DNA of 64,000 nucleotides from positions 1 to 64,000 of the forward strand of contig DATHWP010000047.1 of NCBI GenBank assembly GCA_035460505.1, in the 5' to 3' direction. The notes beneath the pieces were generated by a model that saw only the letters and a program-made list of their open reading frames with translations, was not told the DNA's origin and searched no databases. Position numbers and translations under genes: made by a program. Source of the DNA: Methyloradius sp035460505 (lineage in GTDB: Bacteria; Pseudomonadota; Gammaproteobacteria; Burkholderiales; Methylophilaceae). Shown here piece after piece: positions 32,499 to 41,108 of this stretch (the first letter of the stretch is position 1; each line of letters opens with the position of its first letter).

Positions 32499-34124
32499 AT
32501 GATTCGCCTCACCGAAATAAAACTCCCGCTCGAACACGCCAGTGACATTGCCCATACACCAGCGCAAATCAAGGCTGCCATCCTCAAAAAGCTGGGGATT
32601 GGCGAAGAAGAATTGATTCGCTTCGACGTTTTCAAGCGTGGTTTGGATGCACGCAAATCACACGCCATTTTGTTCGTTTACACCCTAGATATTGAGGTCA
32701 AAAACGAGGCCAAGCTCTTGGCCAAATTTAAAAAAGACCCCCACGTAAAACCTGCACCTGACATCGGCTACCACTTTGTGGCGCAAGCACCGCTCAACAT
32801 ACCCAAACGCCCTGTCGTCATTGGCTTTGGCCCTGCAGGTATTTTTGCCGCACTCATATTGGCACAATCTGGCTTTAAACCAATTGTGCTAGAACGCGGT
32901 AAGGAAGTGCGCGAACGCACCAAAGACACTTGGGGATTATGGCGCAAGAGCGTACTTAACCCAGAATCAAACGTGCAGTTTGGTGAAGGCGGCGCAGGCA
33001 CATTCTCAGACGGCAAGCTCTATAGCCAGATCAAAGACCCCAAGCATTATGGCCGCAAGGTACTCAATGAATTTGTAAAAGCTGGTGCGCCAGAAGAAAT
33101 CTTATATGTCAGCCATCCACATATCGGCACTTTCAGGCTGGTCGGCATGGTGGAACAGATGCGCAACACCATTACCGCGCTGGGCGGTGAGATTCGCTTC
33201 CAGAGCCGTGTTGACGATATTGAGATTGAAAATAACCAGGTACAAGGCGTTGTGCTGGCAAATGGCGAACGCTTGGAAACCAACCACCTCGTGCTTGCCG
33301 TTGGTCACAGCGCGCGCGATACGTTTGAGATGATTCACAAACGTGGCATCTATATCGAAGCCAAGCCATTCTCTATCGGCTTTCGCATCGAACATCCACA
33401 ATCGCTGATAGACCGCGCCCGCTATGGCAATAATGCAGAGAATCCTATTTTGGGCGCAGCTGATTACAAACTGGTACACCACGCCCAAAATGGACGCAGT
33501 GTTTATAGTTTCTGTATGTGCCCTGGTGGCACAGTGGTCGCGGCGGCCTCTGAAGAAGGTCGCGTGGTGACTAACGGCATGAGCCAATATTCGCGCAACG
33601 AACGCAATGCCAATGCTGGAATTGTCGTCGGCATATCACCAGAACAAGATTACCCAGGCGACCCGCTTGCAGGTATGGCGCTGCAACGGCATTGGGAAGC
33701 ACAAGCTTACAAACTGGGCGGCTGTAACTACCAAGCCCCCGGGCAACTCATAGGCGACTTCATTGCAGCAAAACCTTCAACTGAATTCGGCAGCGTACAA
33801 CCCTCTTACACGCCAGGGGTTCATTTAACCGACCTGAGTACCGCATTGCCTGAATATGCCATTACTGCCATTCGCGAAGCGCTACCTGCTTTCGGCAAAC
33901 AGATTAAAGGCTTTGACTTGCCCGATGGCGTGCTGACAGGCGTAGAAACGAGAACATCATCGCCTATCCGTATCAAGCGTAATGACGATAACTTGCAAAG
34001 CGTGAATACCCGAGGTTTGTATCCAACTGGCGAAGGTGCGGGGTACGCGGGAGGAATTCTCTCTGCCGCGGTCGATGGGATTAAAATCGCAGAGGCAGTA
34101 GCGCTTTCAATTAGTGGGAATTAA
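32499..34124 (+). CDS. NAD(P)/FAD-dependent oxidoreductase
   Basis: The 541-residue cytoplasmic flavoprotein has an N-terminal region of about 105 residues before the dinucleotide-binding motif VIGFGPAGIFAALILAQSG. This is followed by VLERGKEVRERTKD, FGEGGAGTFSDGKL and the C-terminal GLYPTGEGAGYAGGILSAAVDGI. These features fit the COG2509 group of uncharacterised FAD-dependent dehydrogenases. The substrate is unknown. It follows hda by 9 nt and converges with soxZ, 4 nt apart. Confidence 0.88.
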   Translation: MIRLTEIKLPLEHASDIAHTPAQIKAAILKKLGIGEEELIRFDVFKRGLDARKSHAILFVYTLDIEVKNEAKLLAKFKKDPHVKPAPDIGYHFVAQAPLNIPKRPVVIGFGPAGIFAALILAQSGFKPIVLERGKEVRERTKDTWGLWRKSVLNPESNVQFGEGGAGTFSDGKLYSQIKDPKHYGRKVLNEFVKAGAPEEILYVSHPHIGTFRLVGMVEQMRNTITALGGEIRFQSRVDDIEIENNQVQGVVLANGERLETNHLVLAVGHSARDTFEMIHKRGIYIEAKPFSIGFRIEHPQSLIDRARYGNNAENPILGAADYKLVHHAQNGRSVYSFCMCPGGTVVAAASEEGRVVTNGMSQYSRNERNANAGIVVGISPEQDYPGDPLAGMALQRHWEAQAYKLGGCNYQAPGQLIGDFIAAKPSTEFGSVQPSYTPGVHLTDLSTALPEYAITAIREALPAFGKQIKGFDLPDGVLTGVETRTSSPIRIKRNDDNLQSVNTRGLYPTGEGAGYAGGILSAAVDGIKIAEAVALSISGN

Positions 34125-34128
34125 CTTT

Positions 34129-34461
34129 TTAGCCCTGTGTGACTGCAATCTGCTGACTCGCGGACTGGCCAAGATTGTCATGCCAGATCACTGCAACAAT
34201 ATCGCCAATTTTCGCACCCGCCAGATGAAAAGTCAGATACGGGTTCTTGGAAACTCCTGTTCCCCATTGTGTTTCTAGTACTGGCTTACCGTTCAACGTA
34301 ACTGTGACTAGCTGGATAAAATGAAGTGGGATAGTTTCACCCATATCGTTTTTACGACGCCCTGTTTCCATGGGGTGACTAATGAGCACCTTGACTTCGG
34401 TGATATCCCCCTTAAGCTGGGCGCGCATTTTGATGTCGTCAGCCATGTTAGCCACACCCAT
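34129..34461 (-). CDS. soxZ: Thiosulfate oxidation carrier protein SoxZ
   Basis: SoxZ is the partner subunit of SoxY in the periplasmic carrier that holds sulfur intermediates. The 110-residue protein has the typical immunoglobulin-like SoxZ sequence: EVKVLISHPMETGRRKNDMGETIP, HFIQLVTVTLNGKPV, and GAKIGDIVAVIWHDNLGQS. The ATG at 34461 is chosen because GGAAG precedes it (9-nt spacing); it overlaps soxY by 14 nt. An ATG at 34446 is an alternative. No other sox gene is in the window. Confidence 0.94.
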   Translation of the reverse strand: MGVANMADDIKMRAQLKGDITEVKVLISHPMETGRRKNDMGETIPLHFIQLVTVTLNGKPVLETQWGTGVSKNPYLTFHLAGAKIGDIVAVIWHDNLGQSASQQIAVTQG

Positions 34462-34891
34462 TCTCTAGGACTTCCACCCGTTTTTTTGCGGTGAAATATT
34501 GGCTACCAACCTTGATGATGGCCTGCACATCAGAGGTTTCAGCCATTTTGATGCGCGTGACTACATAAGGCAACGCGCCGTTTACAAAATTGAAGGTGGC
34601 AATTAGCGGCGTCGGATTATGTTCAACCACTATCGCGATGGATTCAGTGTTTGGAATGTAGCTGGTGATTTCAATCTGCACCACAGCGCCATTTTCAGCG
34701 CGGTCTGGCGCAATCACTTCAATGTCTTTGCTAGTAGGTATTTGTGGTGAAGCGCCCAAACCCTGAATGGCATTTTCAGCCTTGGTCGCCTCAAAAGCTG
34801 TTTTATTCCAAACCGCTGCGAAGGCCTGGATTGGCAACAACAGACTCGCTGCAATTAACCCTATTATCTGGATAAAATTTCTGCGTTGCAT
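34448..34891 (-). CDS. soxY: Thiosulfate oxidation carrier protein SoxY
   Basis: SoxY carries thiosulfate-derived sulfane sulfur on a C-terminal cysteine in the periplasm. The 147-residue protein starts with a twin-arginine-like signal (MQRRNFIQ, then a hydrophobic stretch to QAFAA), consistent with Tat export. It ends LENGCG, the shortened form of the GGCGG arm that bears the reactive cysteine. It overlaps soxZ. SoxAX, SoxB and SoxCD are not nearby, so the pair is an orphan here and may serve another sulfur-carrier role. Confidence 0.93.
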   Translation of the reverse strand: MQRRNFIQIIGLIAASLLLPIQAFAAVWNKTAFEATKAENAIQGLGASPQIPTSKDIEVIAPDRAENGAVVQIEITSYIPNTESIAIVVEHNPTPLIATFNFVNGALPYVVTRIKMAETSDVQAIIKVGSQYFTAKKRVEVLENGCG

Positions 34892-34910
34892 ACGTTACCC
34901 CTCAATACCG

Positions 34911-36395
34911 TTAACTAAACCAGCCCGATTTTTTCGGCTCATCCAGCTTGAGTTTTAATTCTTTCAGTCTAGCTTCGACTATCGACTGCTGGTAAAAATC
35001 CCCATCATTTGCCTTCACTGCCAAATCCATCTGCTCAATTGCCTTGGGGATATTGTAGCGTCTCGCATAGGCTTCACCCTGCGCCTGATGCCGCAACATA
35101 TCTTTGCCCTGCATGGTATAGGCACGCGACATCAGCTCGTAAAAATAAGGATCATCTGGATAGAACGGCTGTTTTTCCTTGATCAGTTTAAGTGCATTAT
35201 CTGTTTGATTGATTGCCAGATAATGTTCGGCATAGCCGTAAATCAAGGCACGGTGCGTAGGGAACATGGCCAAAGCATCCGCATATTGCTTGGCCGCTTG
35301 TGCTGGCTGGTTTCGCGCCACAAGAATATTAGCGGCCAAGGTCTCAAACATGGGATGGCGCGGCATATTGGCACGCAGCCACGCAAGCTCTTTAGTTGCG
35401 CCATCGAGATCATTCTTTCGCATCAACGCAGTCGCCAGCCCATAATGCTGCGCCGCTTCATTGTTGTATTTTTTTTCGGCGATGCTGTTTTTAAATAACT
35501 CCACGGCTTGCCCAGGTGAATTGCGGTTCGCCAGTAGCTTGACGCGTACGTAATAAAAATCCGGGTTGTCCTGCACCATGCGAAAACTTGCTAGTTGATC
35601 CACCCGCCCCTGCACATCAGCAATACGTTCTGTACTTAATGGGTGGGTGCGCAAGAATGCAGGCGCGGTACCTTCTACGAAGCGTGTGCCCTTTTGCAGA
35701 ATCTGGAAGAAATCCGTCATGCCATGCGGGTCAAACCCTGAGTCTGCCATGATCTGCAAACCCACGCGGTCAGCTTCGCGCTCATTTTCACGCGTGAAGT
35801 TAATCTGCTTTTGTACGGAATTGGCCGTAGCGGAGGTTAAAGCACCTGCGGAGAGTTGGGGGTTCGCCAATGCGAGCAATAAAGCACCTGCAATGCTGGC
35901 CATGTTGAGTATCGAATCAGTCTTTTGCTGGGCGAGCATACGCGCCATGTGGCGCTGCACCACGTGGCCGATCTCATGACCAAGCACGCCTGCCACTTGC
36001 GATTCATTCTCCGCCGCCAAAATCAGGCCAGTATGCACACCGATAACCGCGCCAGGCATGGCAAAGGCGTTAATCGAATTATCTTCCACCACAAAAAATT
36101 TGAAATTCTGGCTTCTATCAGGCCCGTTGCTCACCAGCTTATAGCCGAGGTCAGTCACGTAATCGTTGATCTCAGAATCTGATACCACATCGTCACTCGA
36201 CATCACGCTACGCATGATCTGCTCGCCAATCTTTTCTTCTTGCAATGGCGATAATACGGTGGCCGATACATCGCCCAAATCTGGCAGGTCAGAAGAAACA
36301 TCAGCAACGGCCAGCGGCAACAAGCAGCCAATCGGCGCTAAAAATAGCCAGAGCCCTAAAAACAGGCGATAGATGATGTGATGCAGTGCGTTCAT
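34911..36395 (-). CDS. M48 metalloprotease with TPR domain (BepA-like)
   Basis: The 494-residue protein has a signal peptide (to about residue 31), an M48 zinc protease domain with HEIGH at 140-144 and the third ligand in READRVG near residue 200, and a C-terminal TPR region (about 290-470). This architecture matches BepA/YfgC, a periplasmic protease and chaperone for outer-membrane proteins such as LptD. I chose the ATG at 36395, which puts the hydrophobic signal near the N-terminus; a GTG at 36431 is possible. Directly downstream, 19 nt away, is soxY. Confidence 0.9.
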   Translation of the reverse strand: MNALHHIIYRLFLGLWLFLAPIGCLLPLAVADVSSDLPDLGDVSATVLSPLQEEKIGEQIMRSVMSSDDVVSDSEINDYVTDLGYKLVSNGPDRSQNFKFFVVEDNSINAFAMPGAVIGVHTGLILAAENESQVAGVLGHEIGHVVQRHMARMLAQQKTDSILNMASIAGALLLALANPQLSAGALTSATANSVQKQINFTRENEREADRVGLQIMADSGFDPHGMTDFFQILQKGTRFVEGTAPAFLRTHPLSTERIADVQGRVDQLASFRMVQDNPDFYYVRVKLLANRNSPGQAVELFKNSIAEKKYNNEAAQHYGLATALMRKNDLDGATKELAWLRANMPRHPMFETLAANILVARNQPAQAAKQYADALAMFPTHRALIYGYAEHYLAINQTDNALKLIKEKQPFYPDDPYFYELMSRAYTMQGKDMLRHQAQGEAYARRYNIPKAIEQMDLAVKANDGDFYQQSIVEARLKELKLKLDEPKKSGWFS

Positions 36396-36485
36396 CGTTG
36401 CTATGATAACAACCTCAAGATTCAAGTTCACCTAATCAATTAGTTGGACTGCTTAATTGGCATAGAAAGACAAAAGGAAAGCAAC

Positions 36486-36965
36486 ATGAGCACACTCACC
36501 CATTTTGACAGCAGCGGCCAAGCCCACATGGTGGACGTAGGCGAAAAATTGGAAACTCACCGCATTGCAGTCGCCACAGGGTTTATCAAAATGCAGCCTG
36601 AAACACTGCAACTGATACTTAAAGGTGATGCCAAAAAGGGCGATGTGCTCGGCATCGCCAGAATCGCCGCTATCCAAGGCTCAAAGCGCACCTCAGATTT
36701 AATCCCTCTCTGCCATCCCATCAGCCTCACCAAAGTCGGCGTTGAGTTCAACATAGACGAACCCAACAGCACCGTGAAATGCACCGTGACTGCCGAAACC
36801 GTTGGTCGTACCGGTGTGGAAATGGAAGCGCTCACCGCCACCAGCGTGGCTCTGCTCACGATTTACGATATGTGCAAGGCGGTAGATAGAGGCATGGTGA
36901 TAGCGGAGATTAAGTTGCTGGAGAAACAGGGTGGGAAGTCTGGCACTTGGAATGCTGCGCTTTAA
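36486..36965 (+). CDS. moaC: Cyclic pyranopterin monophosphate synthase
   Basis: MoaC converts the GTP-derived intermediate to cyclic pyranopterin monophosphate in molybdenum cofactor synthesis. The 159-residue protein has FDSSGQAHMVDVGEK at the start, IQGSKRTSDLIPLCHP, VEMEALTATSVALLTIYDMCKAVDRGM and a KSG near the end, all typical. The ATG at 36486 is preceded by AAAGGAAAG. No other moa gene is adjacent. It diverges from the BepA-like gene and converges with the thioredoxin gene. Confidence 0.96.
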   Translation: MSTLTHFDSSGQAHMVDVGEKLETHRIAVATGFIKMQPETLQLILKGDAKKGDVLGIARIAAIQGSKRTSDLIPLCHPISLTKVGVEFNIDEPNSTVKCTVTAETVGRTGVEMEALTATSVALLTIYDMCKAVDRGMVIAEIKLLEKQGGKSGTWNAAL

Positions 36966-36981
36966 TTAAGCTTCCTCGGCT

Positions 36982-37278
36982 TTATACTTTATCAAGCGCC
37001 TCAGAGATTAACGCTCTATTGTCTGGCCGTATCAATCTTGCTATTTCCTGACCATTTCTAAGAAAAACCAGTGTTGGCCATAATTTCACCTGATACAAGC
37101 GCCCCAGCCTGCGCCCTTTACCATCTTCAATTTTAATGTGTCGCACCTCTGGGCGTTCAGCTAAAGCAGATGCAATAAATGGCTGTGCTGCTTTGCAATA
37201 TCCACACCAATCCGTACCGAATTCAAGCATGGTAGCTCCATCCAATGCCTCAATTTCGACTCTCGTAAGCTCAGTCAT
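36982..37278 (-). CDS. Thioredoxin family protein
   Basis: The 98-residue cytoplasmic protein (no signal peptide) has a thioredoxin fold. The active site is C25-GY-C28 (DWCGYCKA) rather than CGPC, and a cis-proline follows (KLWPTLVF). It is slightly shorter than Escherichia coli thioredoxin 1. Its start overlaps the upstream PAP2 gene by 4 nt, and thiO lies upstream of that, forming a leftward thiO-PAP2-thioredoxin unit. Its redox partner is unknown; the CGYC site suggests a potential different from classical thioredoxin. Confidence 0.9.
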   Translation of the reverse strand: MTELTRVEIEALDGATMLEFGTDWCGYCKAAQPFIASALAERPEVRHIKIEDGKGRRLGRLYQVKLWPTLVFLRNGQEIARLIRPDNRALISEALDKV

Positions 37279-37901
37279 GGTTCATTTCTTACTAATTCGG
37301 GATTACCAAACCCAGCTAACACTAGCTTGTACAAGACCGCACCTATCAAAGCGCCAGCAAGTACATCTCCCAGAAAATGGTATTCGGTAGCAATCAGCCC
37401 CAAGCTCAGAATGACTCCGAACAAAATATAATAAAAACGATAGCGTGGGTAAAACTGCCATAAGGCTATTAAGAGTGGCGTAAATACCAGCATATGGCCG
37501 GACGGAAATCCTTGAAAGCTGCCAATGCCCGCAAACCAGTGAAAATCATAATGATGGTTTGGATATGCTAGCCACACGCGTGTATCTAACCGGCCAAATA
37601 TCCATTTCAAAAGAATTTTCAATGCAAAAGATAAAGGAAGTAACGTACCCGTCAGCCTAAAAAACAGGATTCGCTTATCGTAGATATTTCGCCGTTTTAG
37701 GTAAAAGTAAGATACCCAGCTAAAAATGGAAAATACGAACACAATCAAAAATAAAGTATCTGGGATGCTAGAGGTTTTTAGATGTGGCGCATAAATCCCT
37801 AAGTTTTCGGCTATCCAGATAGCCAAGGGTATATCAAGCCATTGCACGCAAAGTACCAATAATATTGAAGCGAGCACTGTGTACAAGAGGATATTTTTCA
37901 T
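37275..37901 (-). CDS. PAP2 family phosphatase, membrane-bound
   Basis: The 208-residue membrane protein has five or six transmembrane segments and the three acid-phosphatase motifs: KILLKWIFGRLDTR (KxxxxxxRP-like; here the R is followed by L), GFPSGH (PSGH) and a C-terminal SLGLIATEYHFLGDVLAGALIG (SRxxxxxHxxxD-like). The first motif is slightly divergent. Lipid phosphates such as undecaprenyl pyrophosphate or phosphatidylglycerophosphate are plausible substrates. The ATG at 37901 is 10 nt after thiO and gives a normal N-terminal helix. Confidence 0.85.
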   Translation of the reverse strand: MKNILLYTVLASILLVLCVQWLDIPLAIWIAENLGIYAPHLKTSSIPDTLFLIVFVFSIFSWVSYFYLKRRNIYDKRILFFRLTGTLLPLSFALKILLKWIFGRLDTRVWLAYPNHHYDFHWFAGIGSFQGFPSGHMLVFTPLLIALWQFYPRYRFYYILFGVILSLGLIATEYHFLGDVLAGALIGAVLYKLVLAGFGNPELVRNEP

Positions 37902-37911
37902 ATCAAGGCAT

Positions 37912-38997
37912 TCACACTGATAGTGCAAAAGGTGCTGGGTCAATCCAAGGCTTCTCCCCACATACCAACGCCACTACCAACTTAGCGCTGGCAGGCGCCA
38001 TGGTCAGTCCATAGCGGAAATGCCCTGTATTCAGATAGAGATTTTTAATCTGCGGATGCGCTGAAATCGTAGGTAAATTATCTGGGGTACCAGGCCGCAA
38101 GCCGCTCCAGTGCTTGATGATAGGCATGCCTTTAAGCGCTGGCATAATGGCTTCGGCCTTTGCAGTGATTTCATCGCGCACAGATTCAGTAGTCGTGGCA
38201 TCAAAGCCAACATCTTCCAGCGTGCTGCCTGCTAGCAGATAGCCATCGCGGCGCGGCACCATATAAAAACCTTCGCGATAGACGATTTGTTTCAGGTTTT
38301 TCTCTGGCTTGTATAGCAATATCTGGCCGCGCATGGGTTTGATCTTGAGTTTTTCGGTAGTGTCTTTCAGCAGATCAAAACTCCATGCGCCCGAAGTGAC
38401 AATAAACTGATCGGCTTTGAGTGTTTCACCGTTCAGTGTTTGCCATTCGTTAAGTTCTGACATGGCTCTGAGTGGCACTAACTCAGTATGCTCGAGCAGC
38501 GTGACGTTGTTTTGCTCCAACCATGCGCGCAATGCCAACATGAGATAAGGCGGCCGTATCTGCGCAACCGTCGGTAACCATAAAGCGTTGTCACCACTGA
38601 GTGATTGCACATCAAAAGCACTGGCCTTCACTGACTGAAATGGGAGTTGATTTTTGGCACACCAAGCCAATGCTTCTGGCAAATCAAAATTTGGCAGTAG
38701 CAGCATGCCTGAATGTTCCAGGTGGGAATCAACACCTGTTTCTTGGTGTAATCGCTGGCATATTTCAGTATAAGCAAGCGCACCAAACATGGTGAGTGCG
38801 TTCACTTGGTCTGAATACATCCATGGCAGCAATGGGAACAGAATACCTGCGCCCGCCCATGAGGATTCTCCAGAAGTCTGGCTGGCGATTTTGTTGCGCT
38901 CTACGATGGTGACTTTACAACCCCGTGCCACCAGCTCCATCGCGGTCATGCATCCAACAATACCGCCGCCTACGACCACCACATGCTGAGATGTCAT
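37912..38997 (-). CDS. thiO: Glycine oxidase ThiO
   Basis: ThiO is an FAD-dependent oxidase that makes iminoglycine for thiazole synthesis in the thiamine pathway. The 361-residue protein has the dinucleotide motif VVVGGGIVGCMTAMELVARG and VTIVERNKIASQTSGESSWAGAG near the N-terminus. PMRGQILLY and KHWSGLRPGTPDNLP lie later, followed by the C-terminal TGHFRYGLTMAPASAKLV. No other thi gene is in the window. It heads a leftward unit with a PAP2 phosphatase and a thioredoxin. A related D-amino-acid oxidase is the main alternative. Confidence 0.9.
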   Translation of the reverse strand: MTSQHVVVVGGGIVGCMTAMELVARGCKVTIVERNKIASQTSGESSWAGAGILFPLLPWMYSDQVNALTMFGALAYTEICQRLHQETGVDSHLEHSGMLLLPNFDLPEALAWCAKNQLPFQSVKASAFDVQSLSGDNALWLPTVAQIRPPYLMLALRAWLEQNNVTLLEHTELVPLRAMSELNEWQTLNGETLKADQFIVTSGAWSFDLLKDTTEKLKIKPMRGQILLYKPEKNLKQIVYREGFYMVPRRDGYLLAGSTLEDVGFDATTTESVRDEITAKAEAIMPALKGMPIIKHWSGLRPGTPDNLPTISAHPQIKNLYLNTGHFRYGLTMAPASAKLVVALVCGEKPWIDPAPFALSV

Positions 38998-39007
38998 GAG
39001 TAGTTAA

Positions 39008-41008
39008 TCAGGCCGTGCTTGATTTCAAACCGCGGCTGCGGCTGAGCAAGGCTTTTTCGGCGCTGACCAGACTATCTTGCGAGCCCAGCAATACGACCAC
39101 ATCATCTTCTGCAAAAACAAAATCTGGCTCAGGCACAAAAGGCTTGAATGTCTGGCGGCGAATGAATTTGACCTCTACCGTGAATTTGGAGAAATCAATA
39201 TCTTTCAGGCGTTTGCCAACACAATATGCAGAGGCAGGAATGGGCACGGAATACAACCGTGGCTGGCTGGCTTTTTCAGTGGCTTCCTGGTCAATATCAG
39301 ACATACCGTGGAAAAAGCCCTGGAACATTTTGTAGCGCTCTTCGCGGAATTTACGAATACGTTTAACCACGCGATTAAGTGGGACATCGAGTAGCACCAG
39401 CGCGTGTGAAGCCAGCATCAGGCTGCCTTCCAGGAGCTCTGGCACGACTTCTGTGGCGCCCGCGGCCCGCAGTTCTTCCATGTTTGAATCATCCACCGTG
39501 CGCACAATCACAGGCAACCCAGGGTAGTTATCCTGCACCAGATGCAGAATCTTCATGGCAGAAGGCGCATCGTTATAACTGATAATCAAGGCCTTGGCAC
39601 GTGCCGCGCCTGCGGCATCCAGCACCACGCGGCGGCCAGCATCGCCATAGATCACGTTCTCACCAGCAGCGCCTGCTTCACGTACACGGGCTGGGTCAAC
39701 ATCCAACGCGATAAACGGGATATTTTCTTCGCTTAAAAAACGGGCGAGATATTGCCCACTTCGGCCAAAGCCACAAATGATCACATGGTCGCTAAAGTCT
39801 TTGCCAGCCGCTTCAATATTATTGATCTGTTGCTCACGATTTTTAACATAGCTGCGTGAGAATTTTTCGCCGATACGCTCGTTGTATTTGATAATAAACG
39901 GCGCAATGACCATAGAGAGCAACGAGGCTGCCAGAATCACGTTAAATGCCTGACCGCCCAGTACATCGTTATCCGCACCAAGCGCCAGAATCACGAAACT
40001 GAATTCACCCGCTTGTGCCAGCGTAACGCCAGTACGTATCGCCACGCCTGCTTCAGCGCCAAAAAATCGGCTCAATACTGCGACCAGCAAAGCCTTGAAG
40101 ATCACAAATGCAACCACCACCACAAACACCCAGCCTATGTTAGACATCAAAGCATGCAAATCGAGCAACATGCCAACAGTGATAAAAAACAGACCGAGCA
40201 GAATGTCGCGGAACGGCGCGATGTCAGATTCCACCTGGTAGCGATAGCGGGTTTCAGAGATCAACATGCCCGCGATAAATGCTCCTAATGCGTATGACAA
40301 GCCAGCCACTTTGGTGGCATAGGCCAGCATCAAGGTGACCATGAGCACATTCATCACGAACAACTCATGCGAGCGCTGGCGTGCGACTAGATTGAACCAG
40401 GGATTAATCAGGAATTTACCGACGGAAAACAGCAACACCAGCATCACGCTGGCTTTGAGCAGGGAAACACCGAGAATATTACCAAGGGTGCCAGTATGGT
40501 TGGCAAGTGCGGGAATCAGCACCAGTAGTGGCACAACGGCGAGATCCTGAAACAGCAATACGCCGATAGCAAGCCTGCCATGACGAGAATTAAGCTCCAG
40601 CCCTTCCACCAACATCTTGGAAACAATAGCGGTAGATGACATCGCCAATGCACCGCCAATCACAAAAGCCGCCGGCCAGCTCAAACCAATAAAATTACAC
40701 ACTAATGCTACGGCCAACAAGGTGATCGCGACCTGTGCACCACCTAAACCGAGCACAGTTTTGCGCATAGCATAAAGCTGGGGCAGGCTGAATTCCAGAC
40801 CTATGCTAAACATGAGGAACACGATGCCGAATTCAGCGAGAGAACGATTAGCTTCAGTATCTGGTAATAAACCGAAGGTTTTAGGTCCTAAGGCAAAGCC
40901 CACCAGAAAGTAGGCAAGCATGGCCGGCAACTGGAATGCACGAAATAAAGCGACAGCCAATACAGAGCTGGTCAACAAAAAGAGGATGGCGGGAAGCGTA
41001 TCGTGCAT
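39008..41008 (-). CDS. CPA2 cation:proton antiporter with RCK domains (Kef-type)
   Basis: The 666-residue protein has an N-terminal Na+/H+-exchanger domain with about 12 membrane segments (1-385), a TrkA-N domain (about 410-530, HVIICGFGRSGQYLARFL) and a C-terminal TrkA-C domain (about 570-650). The layout matches KefB/KefC/YbaL potassium-efflux systems gated by nucleotides or glutathione adducts. The ATG at 41008 is chosen; a TTG at 41023 is also in frame. It stands alone upstream of the divergent kds-lpt-rpoN block. No ancillary KefF/KefG-like gene is adjacent. Confidence 0.93.
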   Translation of the reverse strand: MHDTLPAILFLLTSSVLAVALFRAFQLPAMLAYFLVGFALGPKTFGLLPDTEANRSLAEFGIVFLMFSIGLEFSLPQLYAMRKTVLGLGGAQVAITLLAVALVCNFIGLSWPAAFVIGGALAMSSTAIVSKMLVEGLELNSRHGRLAIGVLLFQDLAVVPLLVLIPALANHTGTLGNILGVSLLKASVMLVLLFSVGKFLINPWFNLVARQRSHELFVMNVLMVTLMLAYATKVAGLSYALGAFIAGMLISETRYRYQVESDIAPFRDILLGLFFITVGMLLDLHALMSNIGWVFVVVVAFVIFKALLVAVLSRFFGAEAGVAIRTGVTLAQAGEFSFVILALGADNDVLGGQAFNVILAASLLSMVIAPFIIKYNERIGEKFSRSYVKNREQQINNIEAAGKDFSDHVIICGFGRSGQYLARFLSEENIPFIALDVDPARVREAGAAGENVIYGDAGRRVVLDAAGAARAKALIISYNDAPSAMKILHLVQDNYPGLPVIVRTVDDSNMEELRAAGATEVVPELLEGSLMLASHALVLLDVPLNRVVKRIRKFREERYKMFQGFFHGMSDIDQEATEKASQPRLYSVPIPASAYCVGKRLKDIDFSKFTVEVKFIRRQTFKPFVPEPDFVFAEDDVVVLLGSQDSLVSAEKALLSRSRGLKSSTA

Positions 41009-41108
41009 AAGCGTTTTAGGCAAAAATTATGCCGACTGATGTAAAAGTCGGAATTATTTGTCCAACAATCCTTTATTCATAAGACATTCCCTTTTATACT
41101 TGGCAGGT

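Noticed and set aside
33102..33587. 161-residue leftward frame inside the FAD oxidoreductase gene
   Set aside because: It is antisense to a conserved flavoprotein, with no recognisable family and no start signal.
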